This document shows, piece by piece, positions 25,276 to 33,354 of a stretch of 43,408 bases of DNA; position 1 is the first letter of the stretch; every line of letters starts with the position of its first letter. This DNA is from Zavarzinia aquatilis (GTDB lineage: Bacteria; Pseudomonadota; Alphaproteobacteria; Zavarziniales; Zavarziniaceae). The stretch is from assembly GCF_003173035.1 (NCBI RefSeq), contig NZ_QGLE01000018.1, positions 1 through 43,408 of the forward strand. Direction: 5' to 3'. A program made the position numbers and the translations under genes. Under the pieces are notes generated by a model that worked only from the letters and a program-made list of their open reading frames with translations, had not been told where the DNA came from and ran no database searches.

Positions 25276-27138
25276 ATGACCAGAGACGAACTGCTCGCCA
25301 AGCTCCGATCCATCGAATGGAGCGACATCGAATTTAAGGAAGCGACTTGGGCTGTGCCCAAGGATGCGCTTTCGACTGTCAGCGCCTTCGCCAACACGGA
25401 GGGCGGGCACATTGTATTCGGCGTCAAGCAGGGCAACGGCACCTTCACCGTCACCGGCGTGACCGACGCCGATCAGATGCAGAACACCTTTCTCGGCCAG
25501 GTGCGCGATACCAACAAGGTCAGCGTGCTCCTGCCGATTGATCCGCAAAAGCACGATTTGCCGGAAGGCATCACCCTGGCATTCTACATCCCCGAAGCCA
25601 CGCGGCAGCAGAAGCCTGTCTATATCGACGGAAATCCGAAGAAAGCCTACATCCGTCGTGGTGGCCGCGATGACACCTGCACGGGCGACGAACTGCTACG
25701 CTTCATCCGCGACGCATCGACCGTCCGGTACGATGCCGAGCCGCTGGACGTGGACACCAGCCGCTGCTTCGATGAAGCCTCGGTGCGTTGGTATCGTACG
25801 CGCTTTGCCGCCAGCAATCCCGGCAGAGACACCGCCGCCGATGATACCGCTTTCCTGCGGACGTGGGGTTTTCTCGTCGAGCAAGGTGGCGTGCTACGCC
25901 CCACCCGCGCCGCCATTCTGGTGCTGGGCAGCGGCGAATATGTCCGGCAAGTGCTACCGCGCATGGTCACGGACGTGCAGCTCTACCGCAATGCCAGTAC
26001 CCAGTATGACTCCACGGTGCGCTGGGCCGATCGCCTCACCGTCGAGGACAACCTCATCAAGGCGTGGCAGGCCATCGTGGAGTTCTACTTCCGCCACAGC
26101 GAGCGCCCCTTCGCCGTGGATGCCGCCACCCTGCGGCGCGACGACGATCCGCCCGACTACATCTCCTTCCGCGAAGCGGCCATCAATCTGCTGATCCACC
26201 AGGACTTCGGTGATACCACCCGCGTGCCGGTCATCCGCTTCTTCCGTGACCAGACCGAGTTCTTCAATCCCGGCGATGCCTTCGCCTCGCGCGAGCAACT
26301 GCTCGATCCGGGCGACAAGGAGGTTCGCAACCCCAGCATCGTCAATGCCTTCCGACGCATCGGTCTGTCCGATCAAGGCGGCACCGGCGTGCGCGCCATC
26401 TTCGACGGCTGGCGCAAGTTGGGCTATCTGCCGCCCGAGATCGAAAACCACAGGGCCGAAAAAAGCTTCCGCCTGCGCCTTTGCAAGGTAAAGCTCATCA
26501 CCGAAGCCCAGCTTCTGGCGCAGGCAAGCCTGGGCGCACACCTATCCGAGCACGAGGCGGCAGTGTTTGCCTTCCTTCTGCGCAGCGGCCAGGTCGATGT
26601 AGCGGACATCAAGGCGCTGACTGGTCTCACCGGCGCGCAGGCGCTGGATCTGGCGCAGCGCCTGACTGTGCAAGTGCTGACGGAACCGCTCGGCGAGGCG
26701 GCCCACACATGGCGGCTGGTCCCTCACTTGCGCACCCGCTTCGCCGCCGAAACGGCTGAAGATACCACGGATCAACCGACTGGCGCGGAAACGGTGGTGG
26801 CAGGCGCTACCGATCAAGTCACCGAACAAGTTGCACAGCAACAGCCCGGACTTGATCGGTCACTTGATCGGTTGACGGAGGTGCAGTGGCATATCGTCGG
26901 CTACGCCGATGTCCCGCGCTCGCTGGCCGAACTGATGGCCCACGCCGGCTATCGCCAGCGTCCGCACTTCGTTGCCACGCATATGGAGCCACTCCTGACC
27001 GGCGGCGTACTACGCCCAACTATCCCGAACAAGCCGCGCTCGTCGCGGCAACGCTACGTGCTCACAGAAGCGGGCATCCAACTCAAGCTACTGCGCGAAC
27101 AGGCGCTGGCCAAGCCGGACGAAGAAGATGGATATTGA
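25276..27138 (+). CDS. Schlafen AlbA-2 / HATPase_c_4 protein
   Basis: Protein of 620 aa, accessory to BREX. The N-terminal AlbA-2 (Schlafen-like) fold is clear: IEFKEATWAVPKDAL (about 18-33) and SAFANTEGGHIVFGVK (about 36-52). A GHKL-like segment follows (SFREAAINLLIHQDF near 300, DQGGTGVRAIF near 370), then a winged-helix C-terminus. Such proteins are often labelled RecG-related or putative transcriptional regulators; some Schlafen-fold proteins cut tRNA or sense nucleic acids. A linker with TDQVTEQVAQQQ is encoded by inverted and direct copies of an 11-mer (26809-26872). It starts 4 nt after brxC and overlaps the next gene, so it is made with BREX. The role in defence is inferred. Confidence 0.85.
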   Translation: MTRDELLAKLRSIEWSDIEFKEATWAVPKDALSTVSAFANTEGGHIVFGVKQGNGTFTVTGVTDADQMQNTFLGQVRDTNKVSVLLPIDPQKHDLPEGITLAFYIPEATRQQKPVYIDGNPKKAYIRRGGRDDTCTGDELLRFIRDASTVRYDAEPLDVDTSRCFDEASVRWYRTRFAASNPGRDTAADDTAFLRTWGFLVEQGGVLRPTRAAILVLGSGEYVRQVLPRMVTDVQLYRNASTQYDSTVRWADRLTVEDNLIKAWQAIVEFYFRHSERPFAVDAATLRRDDDPPDYISFREAAINLLIHQDFGDTTRVPVIRFFRDQTEFFNPGDAFASREQLLDPGDKEVRNPSIVNAFRRIGLSDQGGTGVRAIFDGWRKLGYLPPEIENHRAEKSFRLRLCKVKLITEAQLLAQASLGAHLSEHEAAVFAFLLRSGQVDVADIKALTGLTGAQALDLAQRLTVQVLTEPLGEAAHTWRLVPHLRTRFAAETAEDTTDQPTGAETVVAGATDQVTEQVAQQQPGLDRSLDRLTEVQWHIVGYADVPRSLAELMAHAGYRQRPHFVATHMEPLLTGGVLRPTIPNKPRSSRQRYVLTEAGIQLKLLREQALAKPDEEDGY

Positions 27139-29032
27139 AACCTCCGGGGCCATCAGGCTGTTTTTCCCCAATCCGTCGTTGACGCTGGTCTATTTTGAAG
27201 CGCTGGCCAATGCGCTGGACGCGGGCGCGACCGACGTATCGATCAATATCGATGTTCAAGCTTTTGATAAGCCAGGCACGTTGAAAATAACCGTTTCGGA
27301 CAACGGCGACGGCTTCACTGACGAGAATTTTGAGCGGTTCAGGAAACTCCTGCGGCCAAGAGATAAATTCCACAAGGGCATCGGCCGCCTCGTCTTCCTC
27401 AACTATTTCGCCCGTGTGGATGTTGATAGCGTTCGCGAAAAATGGCGGAGAACCTTCACCTTCAAGGACGGCTTCGACGGCAATGCGCCGCTGCAGGCCC
27501 TTGCAGATCAACAGGAAGCGAAAACCTCGCTGATTTTCAGCGGCTTCGCCAAAGAGCGTGTTAAATCATACGACGATCTGAAGCCGGATGCACTTAAGCC
27601 GCTTCTTATTGAGCAATTTCTGCCAACGCTTGACGCGCGCAAGCGCGAAGGCAAGGCATTCAAGATCTCTATAAATCTGACGACTAACGAAAGTAACGCG
27701 CAAAAGGAGTTCTTCCCTCAGGCAGCCGAAATAACACCGGCTGATTTGCCGACAATGACCAAGATTACCATCCAGGATGATACACTGGATGCCATCTCGA
27801 CCATTGACATGCACTATCATATTGCCCCCGTATCGGGGAAAGGCAGTTCGCTCGTTGCCTTTAGTATCGACGGACGAACGATACCGGCCAACCTCATCCC
27901 ACCTTCGTCATTTCCTACCGGTTATCTTTGCGTCTTTCTTTTCGATTCCGAACTCTTTCACTCGAATGCGGATAGTTCCCGGCAAAGGCTTGTTCTGCCT
28001 GCGGGAACGCCCGAGGCTCATCTTTTTCGCGTTCTGCGCCGTGAACTGGGCAAGGTTTTGGCGGAGAATATCCCGCAGATCACCGAGCGAAATGAAAAAA
28101 CCAAAGAAACATTTGAAGAGCAATTCCCGCATTTGCTCGGATTTTTTGAGGCCGACACCGTTGGCCTAATCGACCGGGACGATGCGCTGTCGATCGCACA
28201 GCAGCGATTTTTCAAAGAGCAGAAGGCAATACTTCAGTCCGAAAAACTGAGCGACGCCTCATACGAAAAATCCTTGGAAATGTCTTCCCGAACGTTGACT
28301 GAATATATCCTGTATCGAGATAAAATCATTAGACGAATGAAGGAGATGACGACCGGAAATGCGGAATCCGAAATACACAATCTGATCGTTCCGCGATTCA
28401 AGGAGTATTCGCAAAGCTCCATGCCATCGGAGATTTACCAGAACAATGCCTGGCTGCTTGATGACAAATTCATGGTTTTCAGGACCATCCTGAGCGAGAA
28501 GAGCATGGATGCCGTCATCAATGCCATACGACTGGATGATGAAAACGTGGGGGATACCGGCAGGCCGGATATTGCGATGATCTTCTCGACAGACCCCAAA
28601 GACACGACGCCAGTCGATGTCGTTGTGGTTGAGATCAAAAAGAAGACGGATGACGAGAAAGATAACTTCTATGCGGTAAATCAACTTCTCGATCGCGCCG
28701 GTAAACTCGTCGCACATTGCCCGAACATTCAGCGCGTTTGGTACTATGCAATTATGAAGGTCAACGATGCGACGGCATTCCGTTTAAGGCAATTCAAGTG
28801 GACACCATTTTTCTCGAAGGGGCGCGTTTACTATCAGGAATTCGACACGCCACATCCTGATGGCCGCATTATCCCAACACCAACCTTCGTGGTCTCTTTC
28901 GATGCGATCATCGCCGATGCTGAAAGCAGGAATCATACCTTCTTGGAAATCCTGCGGGAAGGCATGAAAAAATACTCTGACGAGCAGGATGGCGACAAAT
29001 CGTCTGGCGATGAGCAAAGAAAAGATGACTGA
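27128..29032 (+). CDS. GHKL ATPase fused to PD-(D/E)XK-like nuclease
   Basis: Protein of 634 aa, not a known BREX core component. The N-terminal GHKL/HSP90-type ATPase has the N box FEALANALDAGA (Glu24, Asn28, Asp31), the Asp58 motif SDNGDGF and the lid KGIGRLVF (Gly85-Arg88). The middle is helical. A C-terminal nuclease-like core follows: RPDIAMIF (Asp481), 20 residues, then VVVVEIKKK (Glu502, Lys504), which fits PD-(D/E)XK. ATP-dependent clamping plus cleavage, as in MORC/MutL-like defence ATPases, is a reasonable idea but is inference. The gene is richer in A+T than brxC or brxHII, overlaps the preceding gene by 11 nt and leads into pglXI, so it looks like an added effector module. Confidence 0.82.
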   Translation: MDIETSGAIRLFFPNPSLTLVYFEALANALDAGATDVSINIDVQAFDKPGTLKITVSDNGDGFTDENFERFRKLLRPRDKFHKGIGRLVFLNYFARVDVDSVREKWRRTFTFKDGFDGNAPLQALADQQEAKTSLIFSGFAKERVKSYDDLKPDALKPLLIEQFLPTLDARKREGKAFKISINLTTNESNAQKEFFPQAAEITPADLPTMTKITIQDDTLDAISTIDMHYHIAPVSGKGSSLVAFSIDGRTIPANLIPPSSFPTGYLCVFLFDSELFHSNADSSRQRLVLPAGTPEAHLFRVLRRELGKVLAENIPQITERNEKTKETFEEQFPHLLGFFEADTVGLIDRDDALSIAQQRFFKEQKAILQSEKLSDASYEKSLEMSSRTLTEYILYRDKIIRRMKEMTTGNAESEIHNLIVPRFKEYSQSSMPSEIYQNNAWLLDDKFMVFRTILSEKSMDAVINAIRLDDENVGDTGRPDIAMIFSTDPKDTTPVDVVVVEIKKKTDDEKDNFYAVNQLLDRAGKLVAHCPNIQRVWYYAIMKVNDATAFRLRQFKWTPFFSKGRVYYQEFDTPHPDGRIIPTPTFVVSFDAIIADAESRNHTFLEILREGMKKYSDEQDGDKSSGDEQRKDD

Positions 29033-31817
29033 TACGAACGATCTTCTGAAAAATCATCGCAGTGGAACGAGTGAATCGGTCGAATGTCTTGGTCAGACCT
29101 TTGCTAGCGACGACGCGCGGCGCACGCACTTCCTGACGCTGCTGGCCGAGAGGCTGCAAGACCCGGCGTTCCGCAGGCAGGAAGGTTTTCCGAAGGGATC
29201 GGACGCGGCCATTCTCGCCATGTCTGATCCGCCCTATTACACCGCCTGCCCGAACCCGTGGCTGGCGGAGTTCGTGGCGCACTACGGCAAGCCTTACGAC
29301 CCGGCGGTGAAATACAGCCGCGAGCCGCTGGCGATCGACGTGAGCGTTGGCAAGACCGACGCCATCTACAAGGCGCACAGCTACCACACCAAGGTGCCGC
29401 ACCTGGCCATCGTGCCGTCGATCCTGCACTACACCCAACCGGGTGATGTGGTGCTGGACGGCTTTTCCGGCTCAGGCATGACCGGCGTGGCCGCGCAGTG
29501 GTGCGGCACGGCGCCGTCCAGCTATCGGCACGAGCTGGAGCTGACCTGGAAGAAGGAAGGCCGCGCCGCGCCCAAATGGGGCGCTCGTCGCGCGGTGCTG
29601 AACGACCTGTCGCCGGCCGCCACCTTCATCGGCGCGAACTACAACATCCCGTTCGACGTCGATGCTTTCGCCAAGGCGGGCAAGCAACTGCTCAAGGCCG
29701 TGGAGCAGGACATCGGCTGGATGTACGAAACGCTGCACAGCGACGGCCGGACCAAAGGCCGCATCGACTATACAGTCTGGAGCGAGGTGTTCGCTTGCCC
29801 AGAGTGTGCGGGAGAAGTGAACTTTCTCGATGAAGCATTGGATGGTGCCAGCAAGCGTGTTCGCGACAGCTTTCCGTGCCCGCATTGCGACGCCCAACTG
29901 ACGAAGAAGAAACTAGAACGAATCTATATTACGAAGCGGGATAATGCCACGGGCGATACGCTTTCAACACCCAAGCGCGTGCCCAGCTTGATCTCATATC
30001 GCGTCGGTAAAACCAAATACGAAAAGAAACCGGACGCAGCAGATTTGGCTTTGCTGCAAGAGATTGATGCTTTGCCGCTGCCCGGTAGTGTTCCTGTGGT
30101 TGCGTTTCCTTTTTCGGACATGTGGGAAGCGCCGCGCATGCGCGACAAGGGTATCACCCACACGCACCACATGTTCCTACCGCGTGCTGCGCAAGCCATG
30201 GGCGCACTGTGGGCCGAGGCACAAACCGATTCCGACGCACGGCTCCGCTTATTTTTGGAATTTTTCGCGGAGCAAGCGATTTGGGGAATGTCCGTTCTTG
30301 CTCGCTATGCACCAACTCACTTCTCTCAGGTAAATCAGTACCTTGCCGGCGTATATTACGTCGCTTCACAACATGCCGAATGCAGCCCTTGGTACATCCT
30401 CGATGGCAAGTTGGATAGGCTAGTTAAAACATTCGGCAACTTCAAAATTGGTGCTGGTTGGGCGACAGTCAACACAGGATCGGCTGCATCCTTACCGTTG
30501 TCGAACGACTCGATCGACTACATATTCACTGACCCACCATTCGGTGAAAACCTACCATACGCCGAACTGAATTTTTTGGTCGAGGCATGGCATGGCGTGA
30601 TGACGCAAGCCAAGCTGGACGCCATCGTTGATCGCTCGAAAGAGAACCGTGCGGCGCAGAAGTCGGTGGATGACTACCGACGGCTGATGGCTGCTTGCTT
30701 CCAGGAATACTTCAGAGTTCTCAAGCCAGGCCGCTGGATGACAGTGGTGTTTTCAAATACGCAGGCTGCTGTGTGGAATAGCTTGCAGACTGCCATGCAG
30801 GAAGCAGGCTTCGTCGTCGCCAATGTATCCGCACTCGACAAGCAGCAAGGCAGTTTCAAGGCCATCACCACGACAGTTGCCGTCAAGCAGGATCTAGTCA
30901 TTTCTGCCTACAAGCCCAATGGTGGACTGGAGCAGCGCTTTGCAGAACGCGGTGCCGTGCCAGAATCGGCGTGGGACTTCGTGCAGACACATTTGCGGCA
31001 GCTTCCGGTTCTAAAGGTAAGAAACGGCGAGTTGGAATTTGTCGCCGAACGCGACCCGCGTATCCTGTTCGACCGGATGGTGGCGTGGTTCGTCCGTCAC
31101 AGCGCGCCAGTGCCGCTTTCCAGTCAGGAATTTCAGGATGGTCTTCGCAGCCGCTTACCGGAACGCGACGGCATGGTCTTCCTCCCCGAGCAGGTGACGG
31201 AATACGACAAGAAGCGCACACAGACCGCGCAGGCGCCGCAGATGGAACTGTTCGTCTCTGACGAGCGCAGCGCCATTGACTGGGTGGCGGACTTTCTGAA
31301 GGGACGGCCATCTACCTATCAGGACATCCACCCGGAGTTCATCAGGCAACTGGGCGCGGGCTGGAAGAAGCACGAGGCGCGGCCGGAACTTTCCGCGCTG
31401 CTGGAAGCCAATTTCCTGCGCTACGACGGCACAGGCGAGGTGCCGAGCCAGATCCACCGCTACCTCTCGACCAACTACCACGATTTGCGCGGCCTGGAGA
31501 AAACCGACCCGCGCCTCAACGCCCGCGCGCAGGACCGCTGGTATGTGCCCGATCCTAACAAGGCGCAGGATTTGGAGAAGAAGCGCGAAAAGGCCCTGCT
31601 CAAGGAGTTCGAGACCTACAAGACGTTCACCGGCCGCAAGATCAAGGAAACCCGGCTGGAGGTGCTGCGCGCCGGCTTCAACGCGGCGTGGGCGGCCAAG
31701 GACTACGCCACTATCCTCGGCATCGCCCACAAGCTGCCGGAGGAAACCCTGCAAGAGGATGAGCGGCTGCTCACCCTCTACGATATGGCGCTGACGCGCT
31801 CGGAGAGCGAATCATGA
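29025..31817 (+). CDS. pglXI: BREX-3 adenine methylase PglXI (DUF1156)
   Basis: DNA adenine N6-methyltransferase, about 930 aa, of the DUF1156 type that serves as PglX in BREX type 3. From the ATG at 29025 it has MSDPPYYTACPNPW (DPPY 68-71), a SAM loop DGFSGSGMTG (about 145-154), a zinc-ribbon-like pair CPEC/CPHC (258-288) and a second catalytic motif FTDPPFGENL (503-506). It marks host DNA so that BREX spares it. Starts at 28989 and 29010 are possible; 29025 overlaps the previous stop by 8 nt. Bases from about 29.8 to 31.0 kb are less GC-rich than both ends, suggesting exchange of the middle of the gene, which may hold target recognition. Confidence 0.9.
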   Translation: MTDTNDLLKNHRSGTSESVECLGQTFASDDARRTHFLTLLAERLQDPAFRRQEGFPKGSDAAILAMSDPPYYTACPNPWLAEFVAHYGKPYDPAVKYSREPLAIDVSVGKTDAIYKAHSYHTKVPHLAIVPSILHYTQPGDVVLDGFSGSGMTGVAAQWCGTAPSSYRHELELTWKKEGRAAPKWGARRAVLNDLSPAATFIGANYNIPFDVDAFAKAGKQLLKAVEQDIGWMYETLHSDGRTKGRIDYTVWSEVFACPECAGEVNFLDEALDGASKRVRDSFPCPHCDAQLTKKKLERIYITKRDNATGDTLSTPKRVPSLISYRVGKTKYEKKPDAADLALLQEIDALPLPGSVPVVAFPFSDMWEAPRMRDKGITHTHHMFLPRAAQAMGALWAEAQTDSDARLRLFLEFFAEQAIWGMSVLARYAPTHFSQVNQYLAGVYYVASQHAECSPWYILDGKLDRLVKTFGNFKIGAGWATVNTGSAASLPLSNDSIDYIFTDPPFGENLPYAELNFLVEAWHGVMTQAKLDAIVDRSKENRAAQKSVDDYRRLMAACFQEYFRVLKPGRWMTVVFSNTQAAVWNSLQTAMQEAGFVVANVSALDKQQGSFKAITTTVAVKQDLVISAYKPNGGLEQRFAERGAVPESAWDFVQTHLRQLPVLKVRNGELEFVAERDPRILFDRMVAWFVRHSAPVPLSSQEFQDGLRSRLPERDGMVFLPEQVTEYDKKRTQTAQAPQMELFVSDERSAIDWVADFLKGRPSTYQDIHPEFIRQLGAGWKKHEARPELSALLEANFLRYDGTGEVPSQIHRYLSTNYHDLRGLEKTDPRLNARAQDRWYVPDPNKAQDLEKKREKALLKEFETYKTFTGRKIKETRLEVLRAGFNAAWAAKDYATILGIAHKLPEETLQEDERLLTLYDMALTRSESES

Positions 31818-32848
31818 CAAAGATCACCCATATCAAGCTGGACAATTTCACGTCTTTTGCCGGGCTGGATCAGGCATTTTCATCAGGCGTAAATGTCATT
31901 ATCGGCGCCAATGGCACGGGCAAGACGCACCTGCTGAAGGTAATGTACGCTGCCTGCGCGATAACCGTGGGTGAGGACAGGGAAAAGGGGTTTGCGATCA
32001 AATTACGCAACGTGTTCAACCCATATGAAGGTCGCATAGGTCGTCTGGCTCGTCGGCAGTCCAACAGCGTTAAAACCAAGGTGGTGATTACCCGGGAGGG
32101 CGGAACCAAGCTTTCAGCGGAATTCTCCAATCACACAAACAAGCCAGAAGATGCAAAGGTCACGGGTGAAACGGCCTGGAAAAAAGAAGAGTTGGTCAGT
32201 GCTTATATTCCGGTCAAGGAAATGCTGGCTCATGCACCAGGTTTTCTGGCTACGGCAGCCAAGCGAGAAATTGCCTTTGAAGAAGTCTATGTGGACATCA
32301 TCAAGCGCGCTTTCCTACCCAAATTGATGGGGCCGACCGATAGGGATCGACAACGATTGTTGACCGCGCTGCAGAAAGCCATCGACGGCAAGGTCGTGGC
32401 CAAGGGCGAATTCTTTTTCCTAAAGAACAAGCAAGGCGATCTGGAATTTACCCTGTTGGCTGAAGGCATGCGCAAGCTGGCATTGATCTGGCTGCTTATC
32501 CAGAACGGGACTTTGCTATCTGGCTCCGTGCTGTTTTGGGATGAACCAGAGGCCAATCTCAATCCCTCTCTGATGGGCGAAGTGGTTGAGGTGATCCTAG
32601 AGCTTCAGCGCATGGGTGTGCAGGTGTTTTTGACAACGCACAATTATGTTTTGCTCAAAGAGTTTGATCTGAAAAAGCAGAGAAATGATAAAATACGCTA
32701 TTTGTCGCTGTTCCGAGATGAATCGGAAGCTGTTACGGCCAAGTCGAGCGATAGCTATTTAGGCGTTGACCCAAATGCGATTGCTGCGACTTTCAGCAAT
32801 CTTTATGATCGTGAAATCAAGCGCAGTGTGGAAGGCATCGAACCATGA
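31814..32848 (+). CDS. ABC-type AAA ATPase of a nested two-gene module
   Basis: ATPase of 344 aa of the AAA_15/AAA_21 kind. The P-loop is IIGANGTGKTHLL (Gly31-Thr38), the signature-like segment LLAEGMRKLALI (about 214-225), Walker B LFWDEPEANLNP (Asp243, Glu244) and the H-loop LTTHNYVLL. There is no long coiled coil, so it is not SMC-like. It overlaps pglXI and the next gene by 4 nt each. Known defence pairs of this architecture (Septu PtuAB, PARIS AriAB) join such an ATPase to a nuclease or toxin; here the partner is the PD-(D/E)XK-like product at 32845. The gene is AT-richer than its flanks. It probably senses a phage trigger and releases or activates the nuclease (inference). Confidence 0.85.
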   Translation: MTKITHIKLDNFTSFAGLDQAFSSGVNVIIGANGTGKTHLLKVMYAACAITVGEDREKGFAIKLRNVFNPYEGRIGRLARRQSNSVKTKVVITREGGTKLSAEFSNHTNKPEDAKVTGETAWKKEELVSAYIPVKEMLAHAPGFLATAAKREIAFEEVYVDIIKRAFLPKLMGPTDRDRQRLLTALQKAIDGKVVAKGEFFFLKNKQGDLEFTLLAEGMRKLALIWLLIQNGTLLSGSVLFWDEPEANLNPSLMGEVVEVILELQRMGVQVFLTTHNYVLLKEFDLKKQRNDKIRYLSLFRDESEAVTAKSSDSYLGVDPNAIAATFSNLYDREIKRSVEGIEP

Positions 32849-33354
32849 TGGTGCTTGCCGAAGACGACATGCAAATCACTCTGCCGGCTGGTATCACCGG
32901 CCGGAGGTTCGATGATGAGACTAGCCATGGCCTGAGTCATTGCATGAAAGCGGTGGACTTCATCATCGAACTTGAGGATCGGACGATTTTTATCGAATTC
33001 AAAGATCCAGAAAATCCAAAAGCCAAAAAAAAAGACAGTAATGCTTTCCTAAAAAAATTCCTGAGCGGCACAATAGATACGGATCTCAAAACAAAATATA
33101 GAGATTCGTGGCTATATGAGCACGCGGATGGTCGAGCGAAAAAGCCTATTTATTACTGGGTACTGATCGGTGCGAGCACATTGTCCGACGCTGAGTTGTT
33201 AGCGCGGACCGATGCTCTGAAGCGCCTGATTCCGATGAGCGGACCTGATGATCGTTCGTGGAAGAAGCCATTTATAGCCGGCTGCGCCGTGATGAACCTT
33301 GCCGCATGGAATAAAGCCTTAGGACACATGCCAGCAAGCCGGGTCGGTCCATGA
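32845..33354 (+). CDS. Small PD-(D/E)XK-like nuclease, partner of the ATPase
   Basis: Protein of 169 aa without a family I can name. It contains a compact nuclease-like core: KAVDFIIELEDRTIFIEFKD, with Asp38, then 12 residues, then Glu51-Phe-Lys53, the PD-(D/E)XK spacing. A Lys-rich segment follows (PKAKKKDSNAFLKK). The strand KPIYYWVLIGAS and the helix after it would complete the fold. It starts inside the ATPase stop (ATGA) and its own stop overlaps brxHII, so its dose is tied to the operon. Low GC like its partner. It is neither HNH (Septu) nor TOPRIM/DUF4435 (PARIS), which makes the pair a possible new type. Confidence 0.72.
   Translation: MMVLAEDDMQITLPAGITGRRFDDETSHGLSHCMKAVDFIIELEDRTIFIEFKDPENPKAKKKDSNAFLKKFLSGTIDTDLKTKYRDSWLYEHADGRAKKPIYYWVLIGASTLSDAELLARTDALKRLIPMSGPDDRSWKKPFIAGCAVMNLAAWNKALGHMPASRVGP

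Noticed and set aside
31814-33354. PARIS or Septu system
   Set aside because: The ATPase fits the general type, but the partner has no TOPRIM/DUF4435 or HNH motif; it has a PD-(D/E)XK-like core instead.
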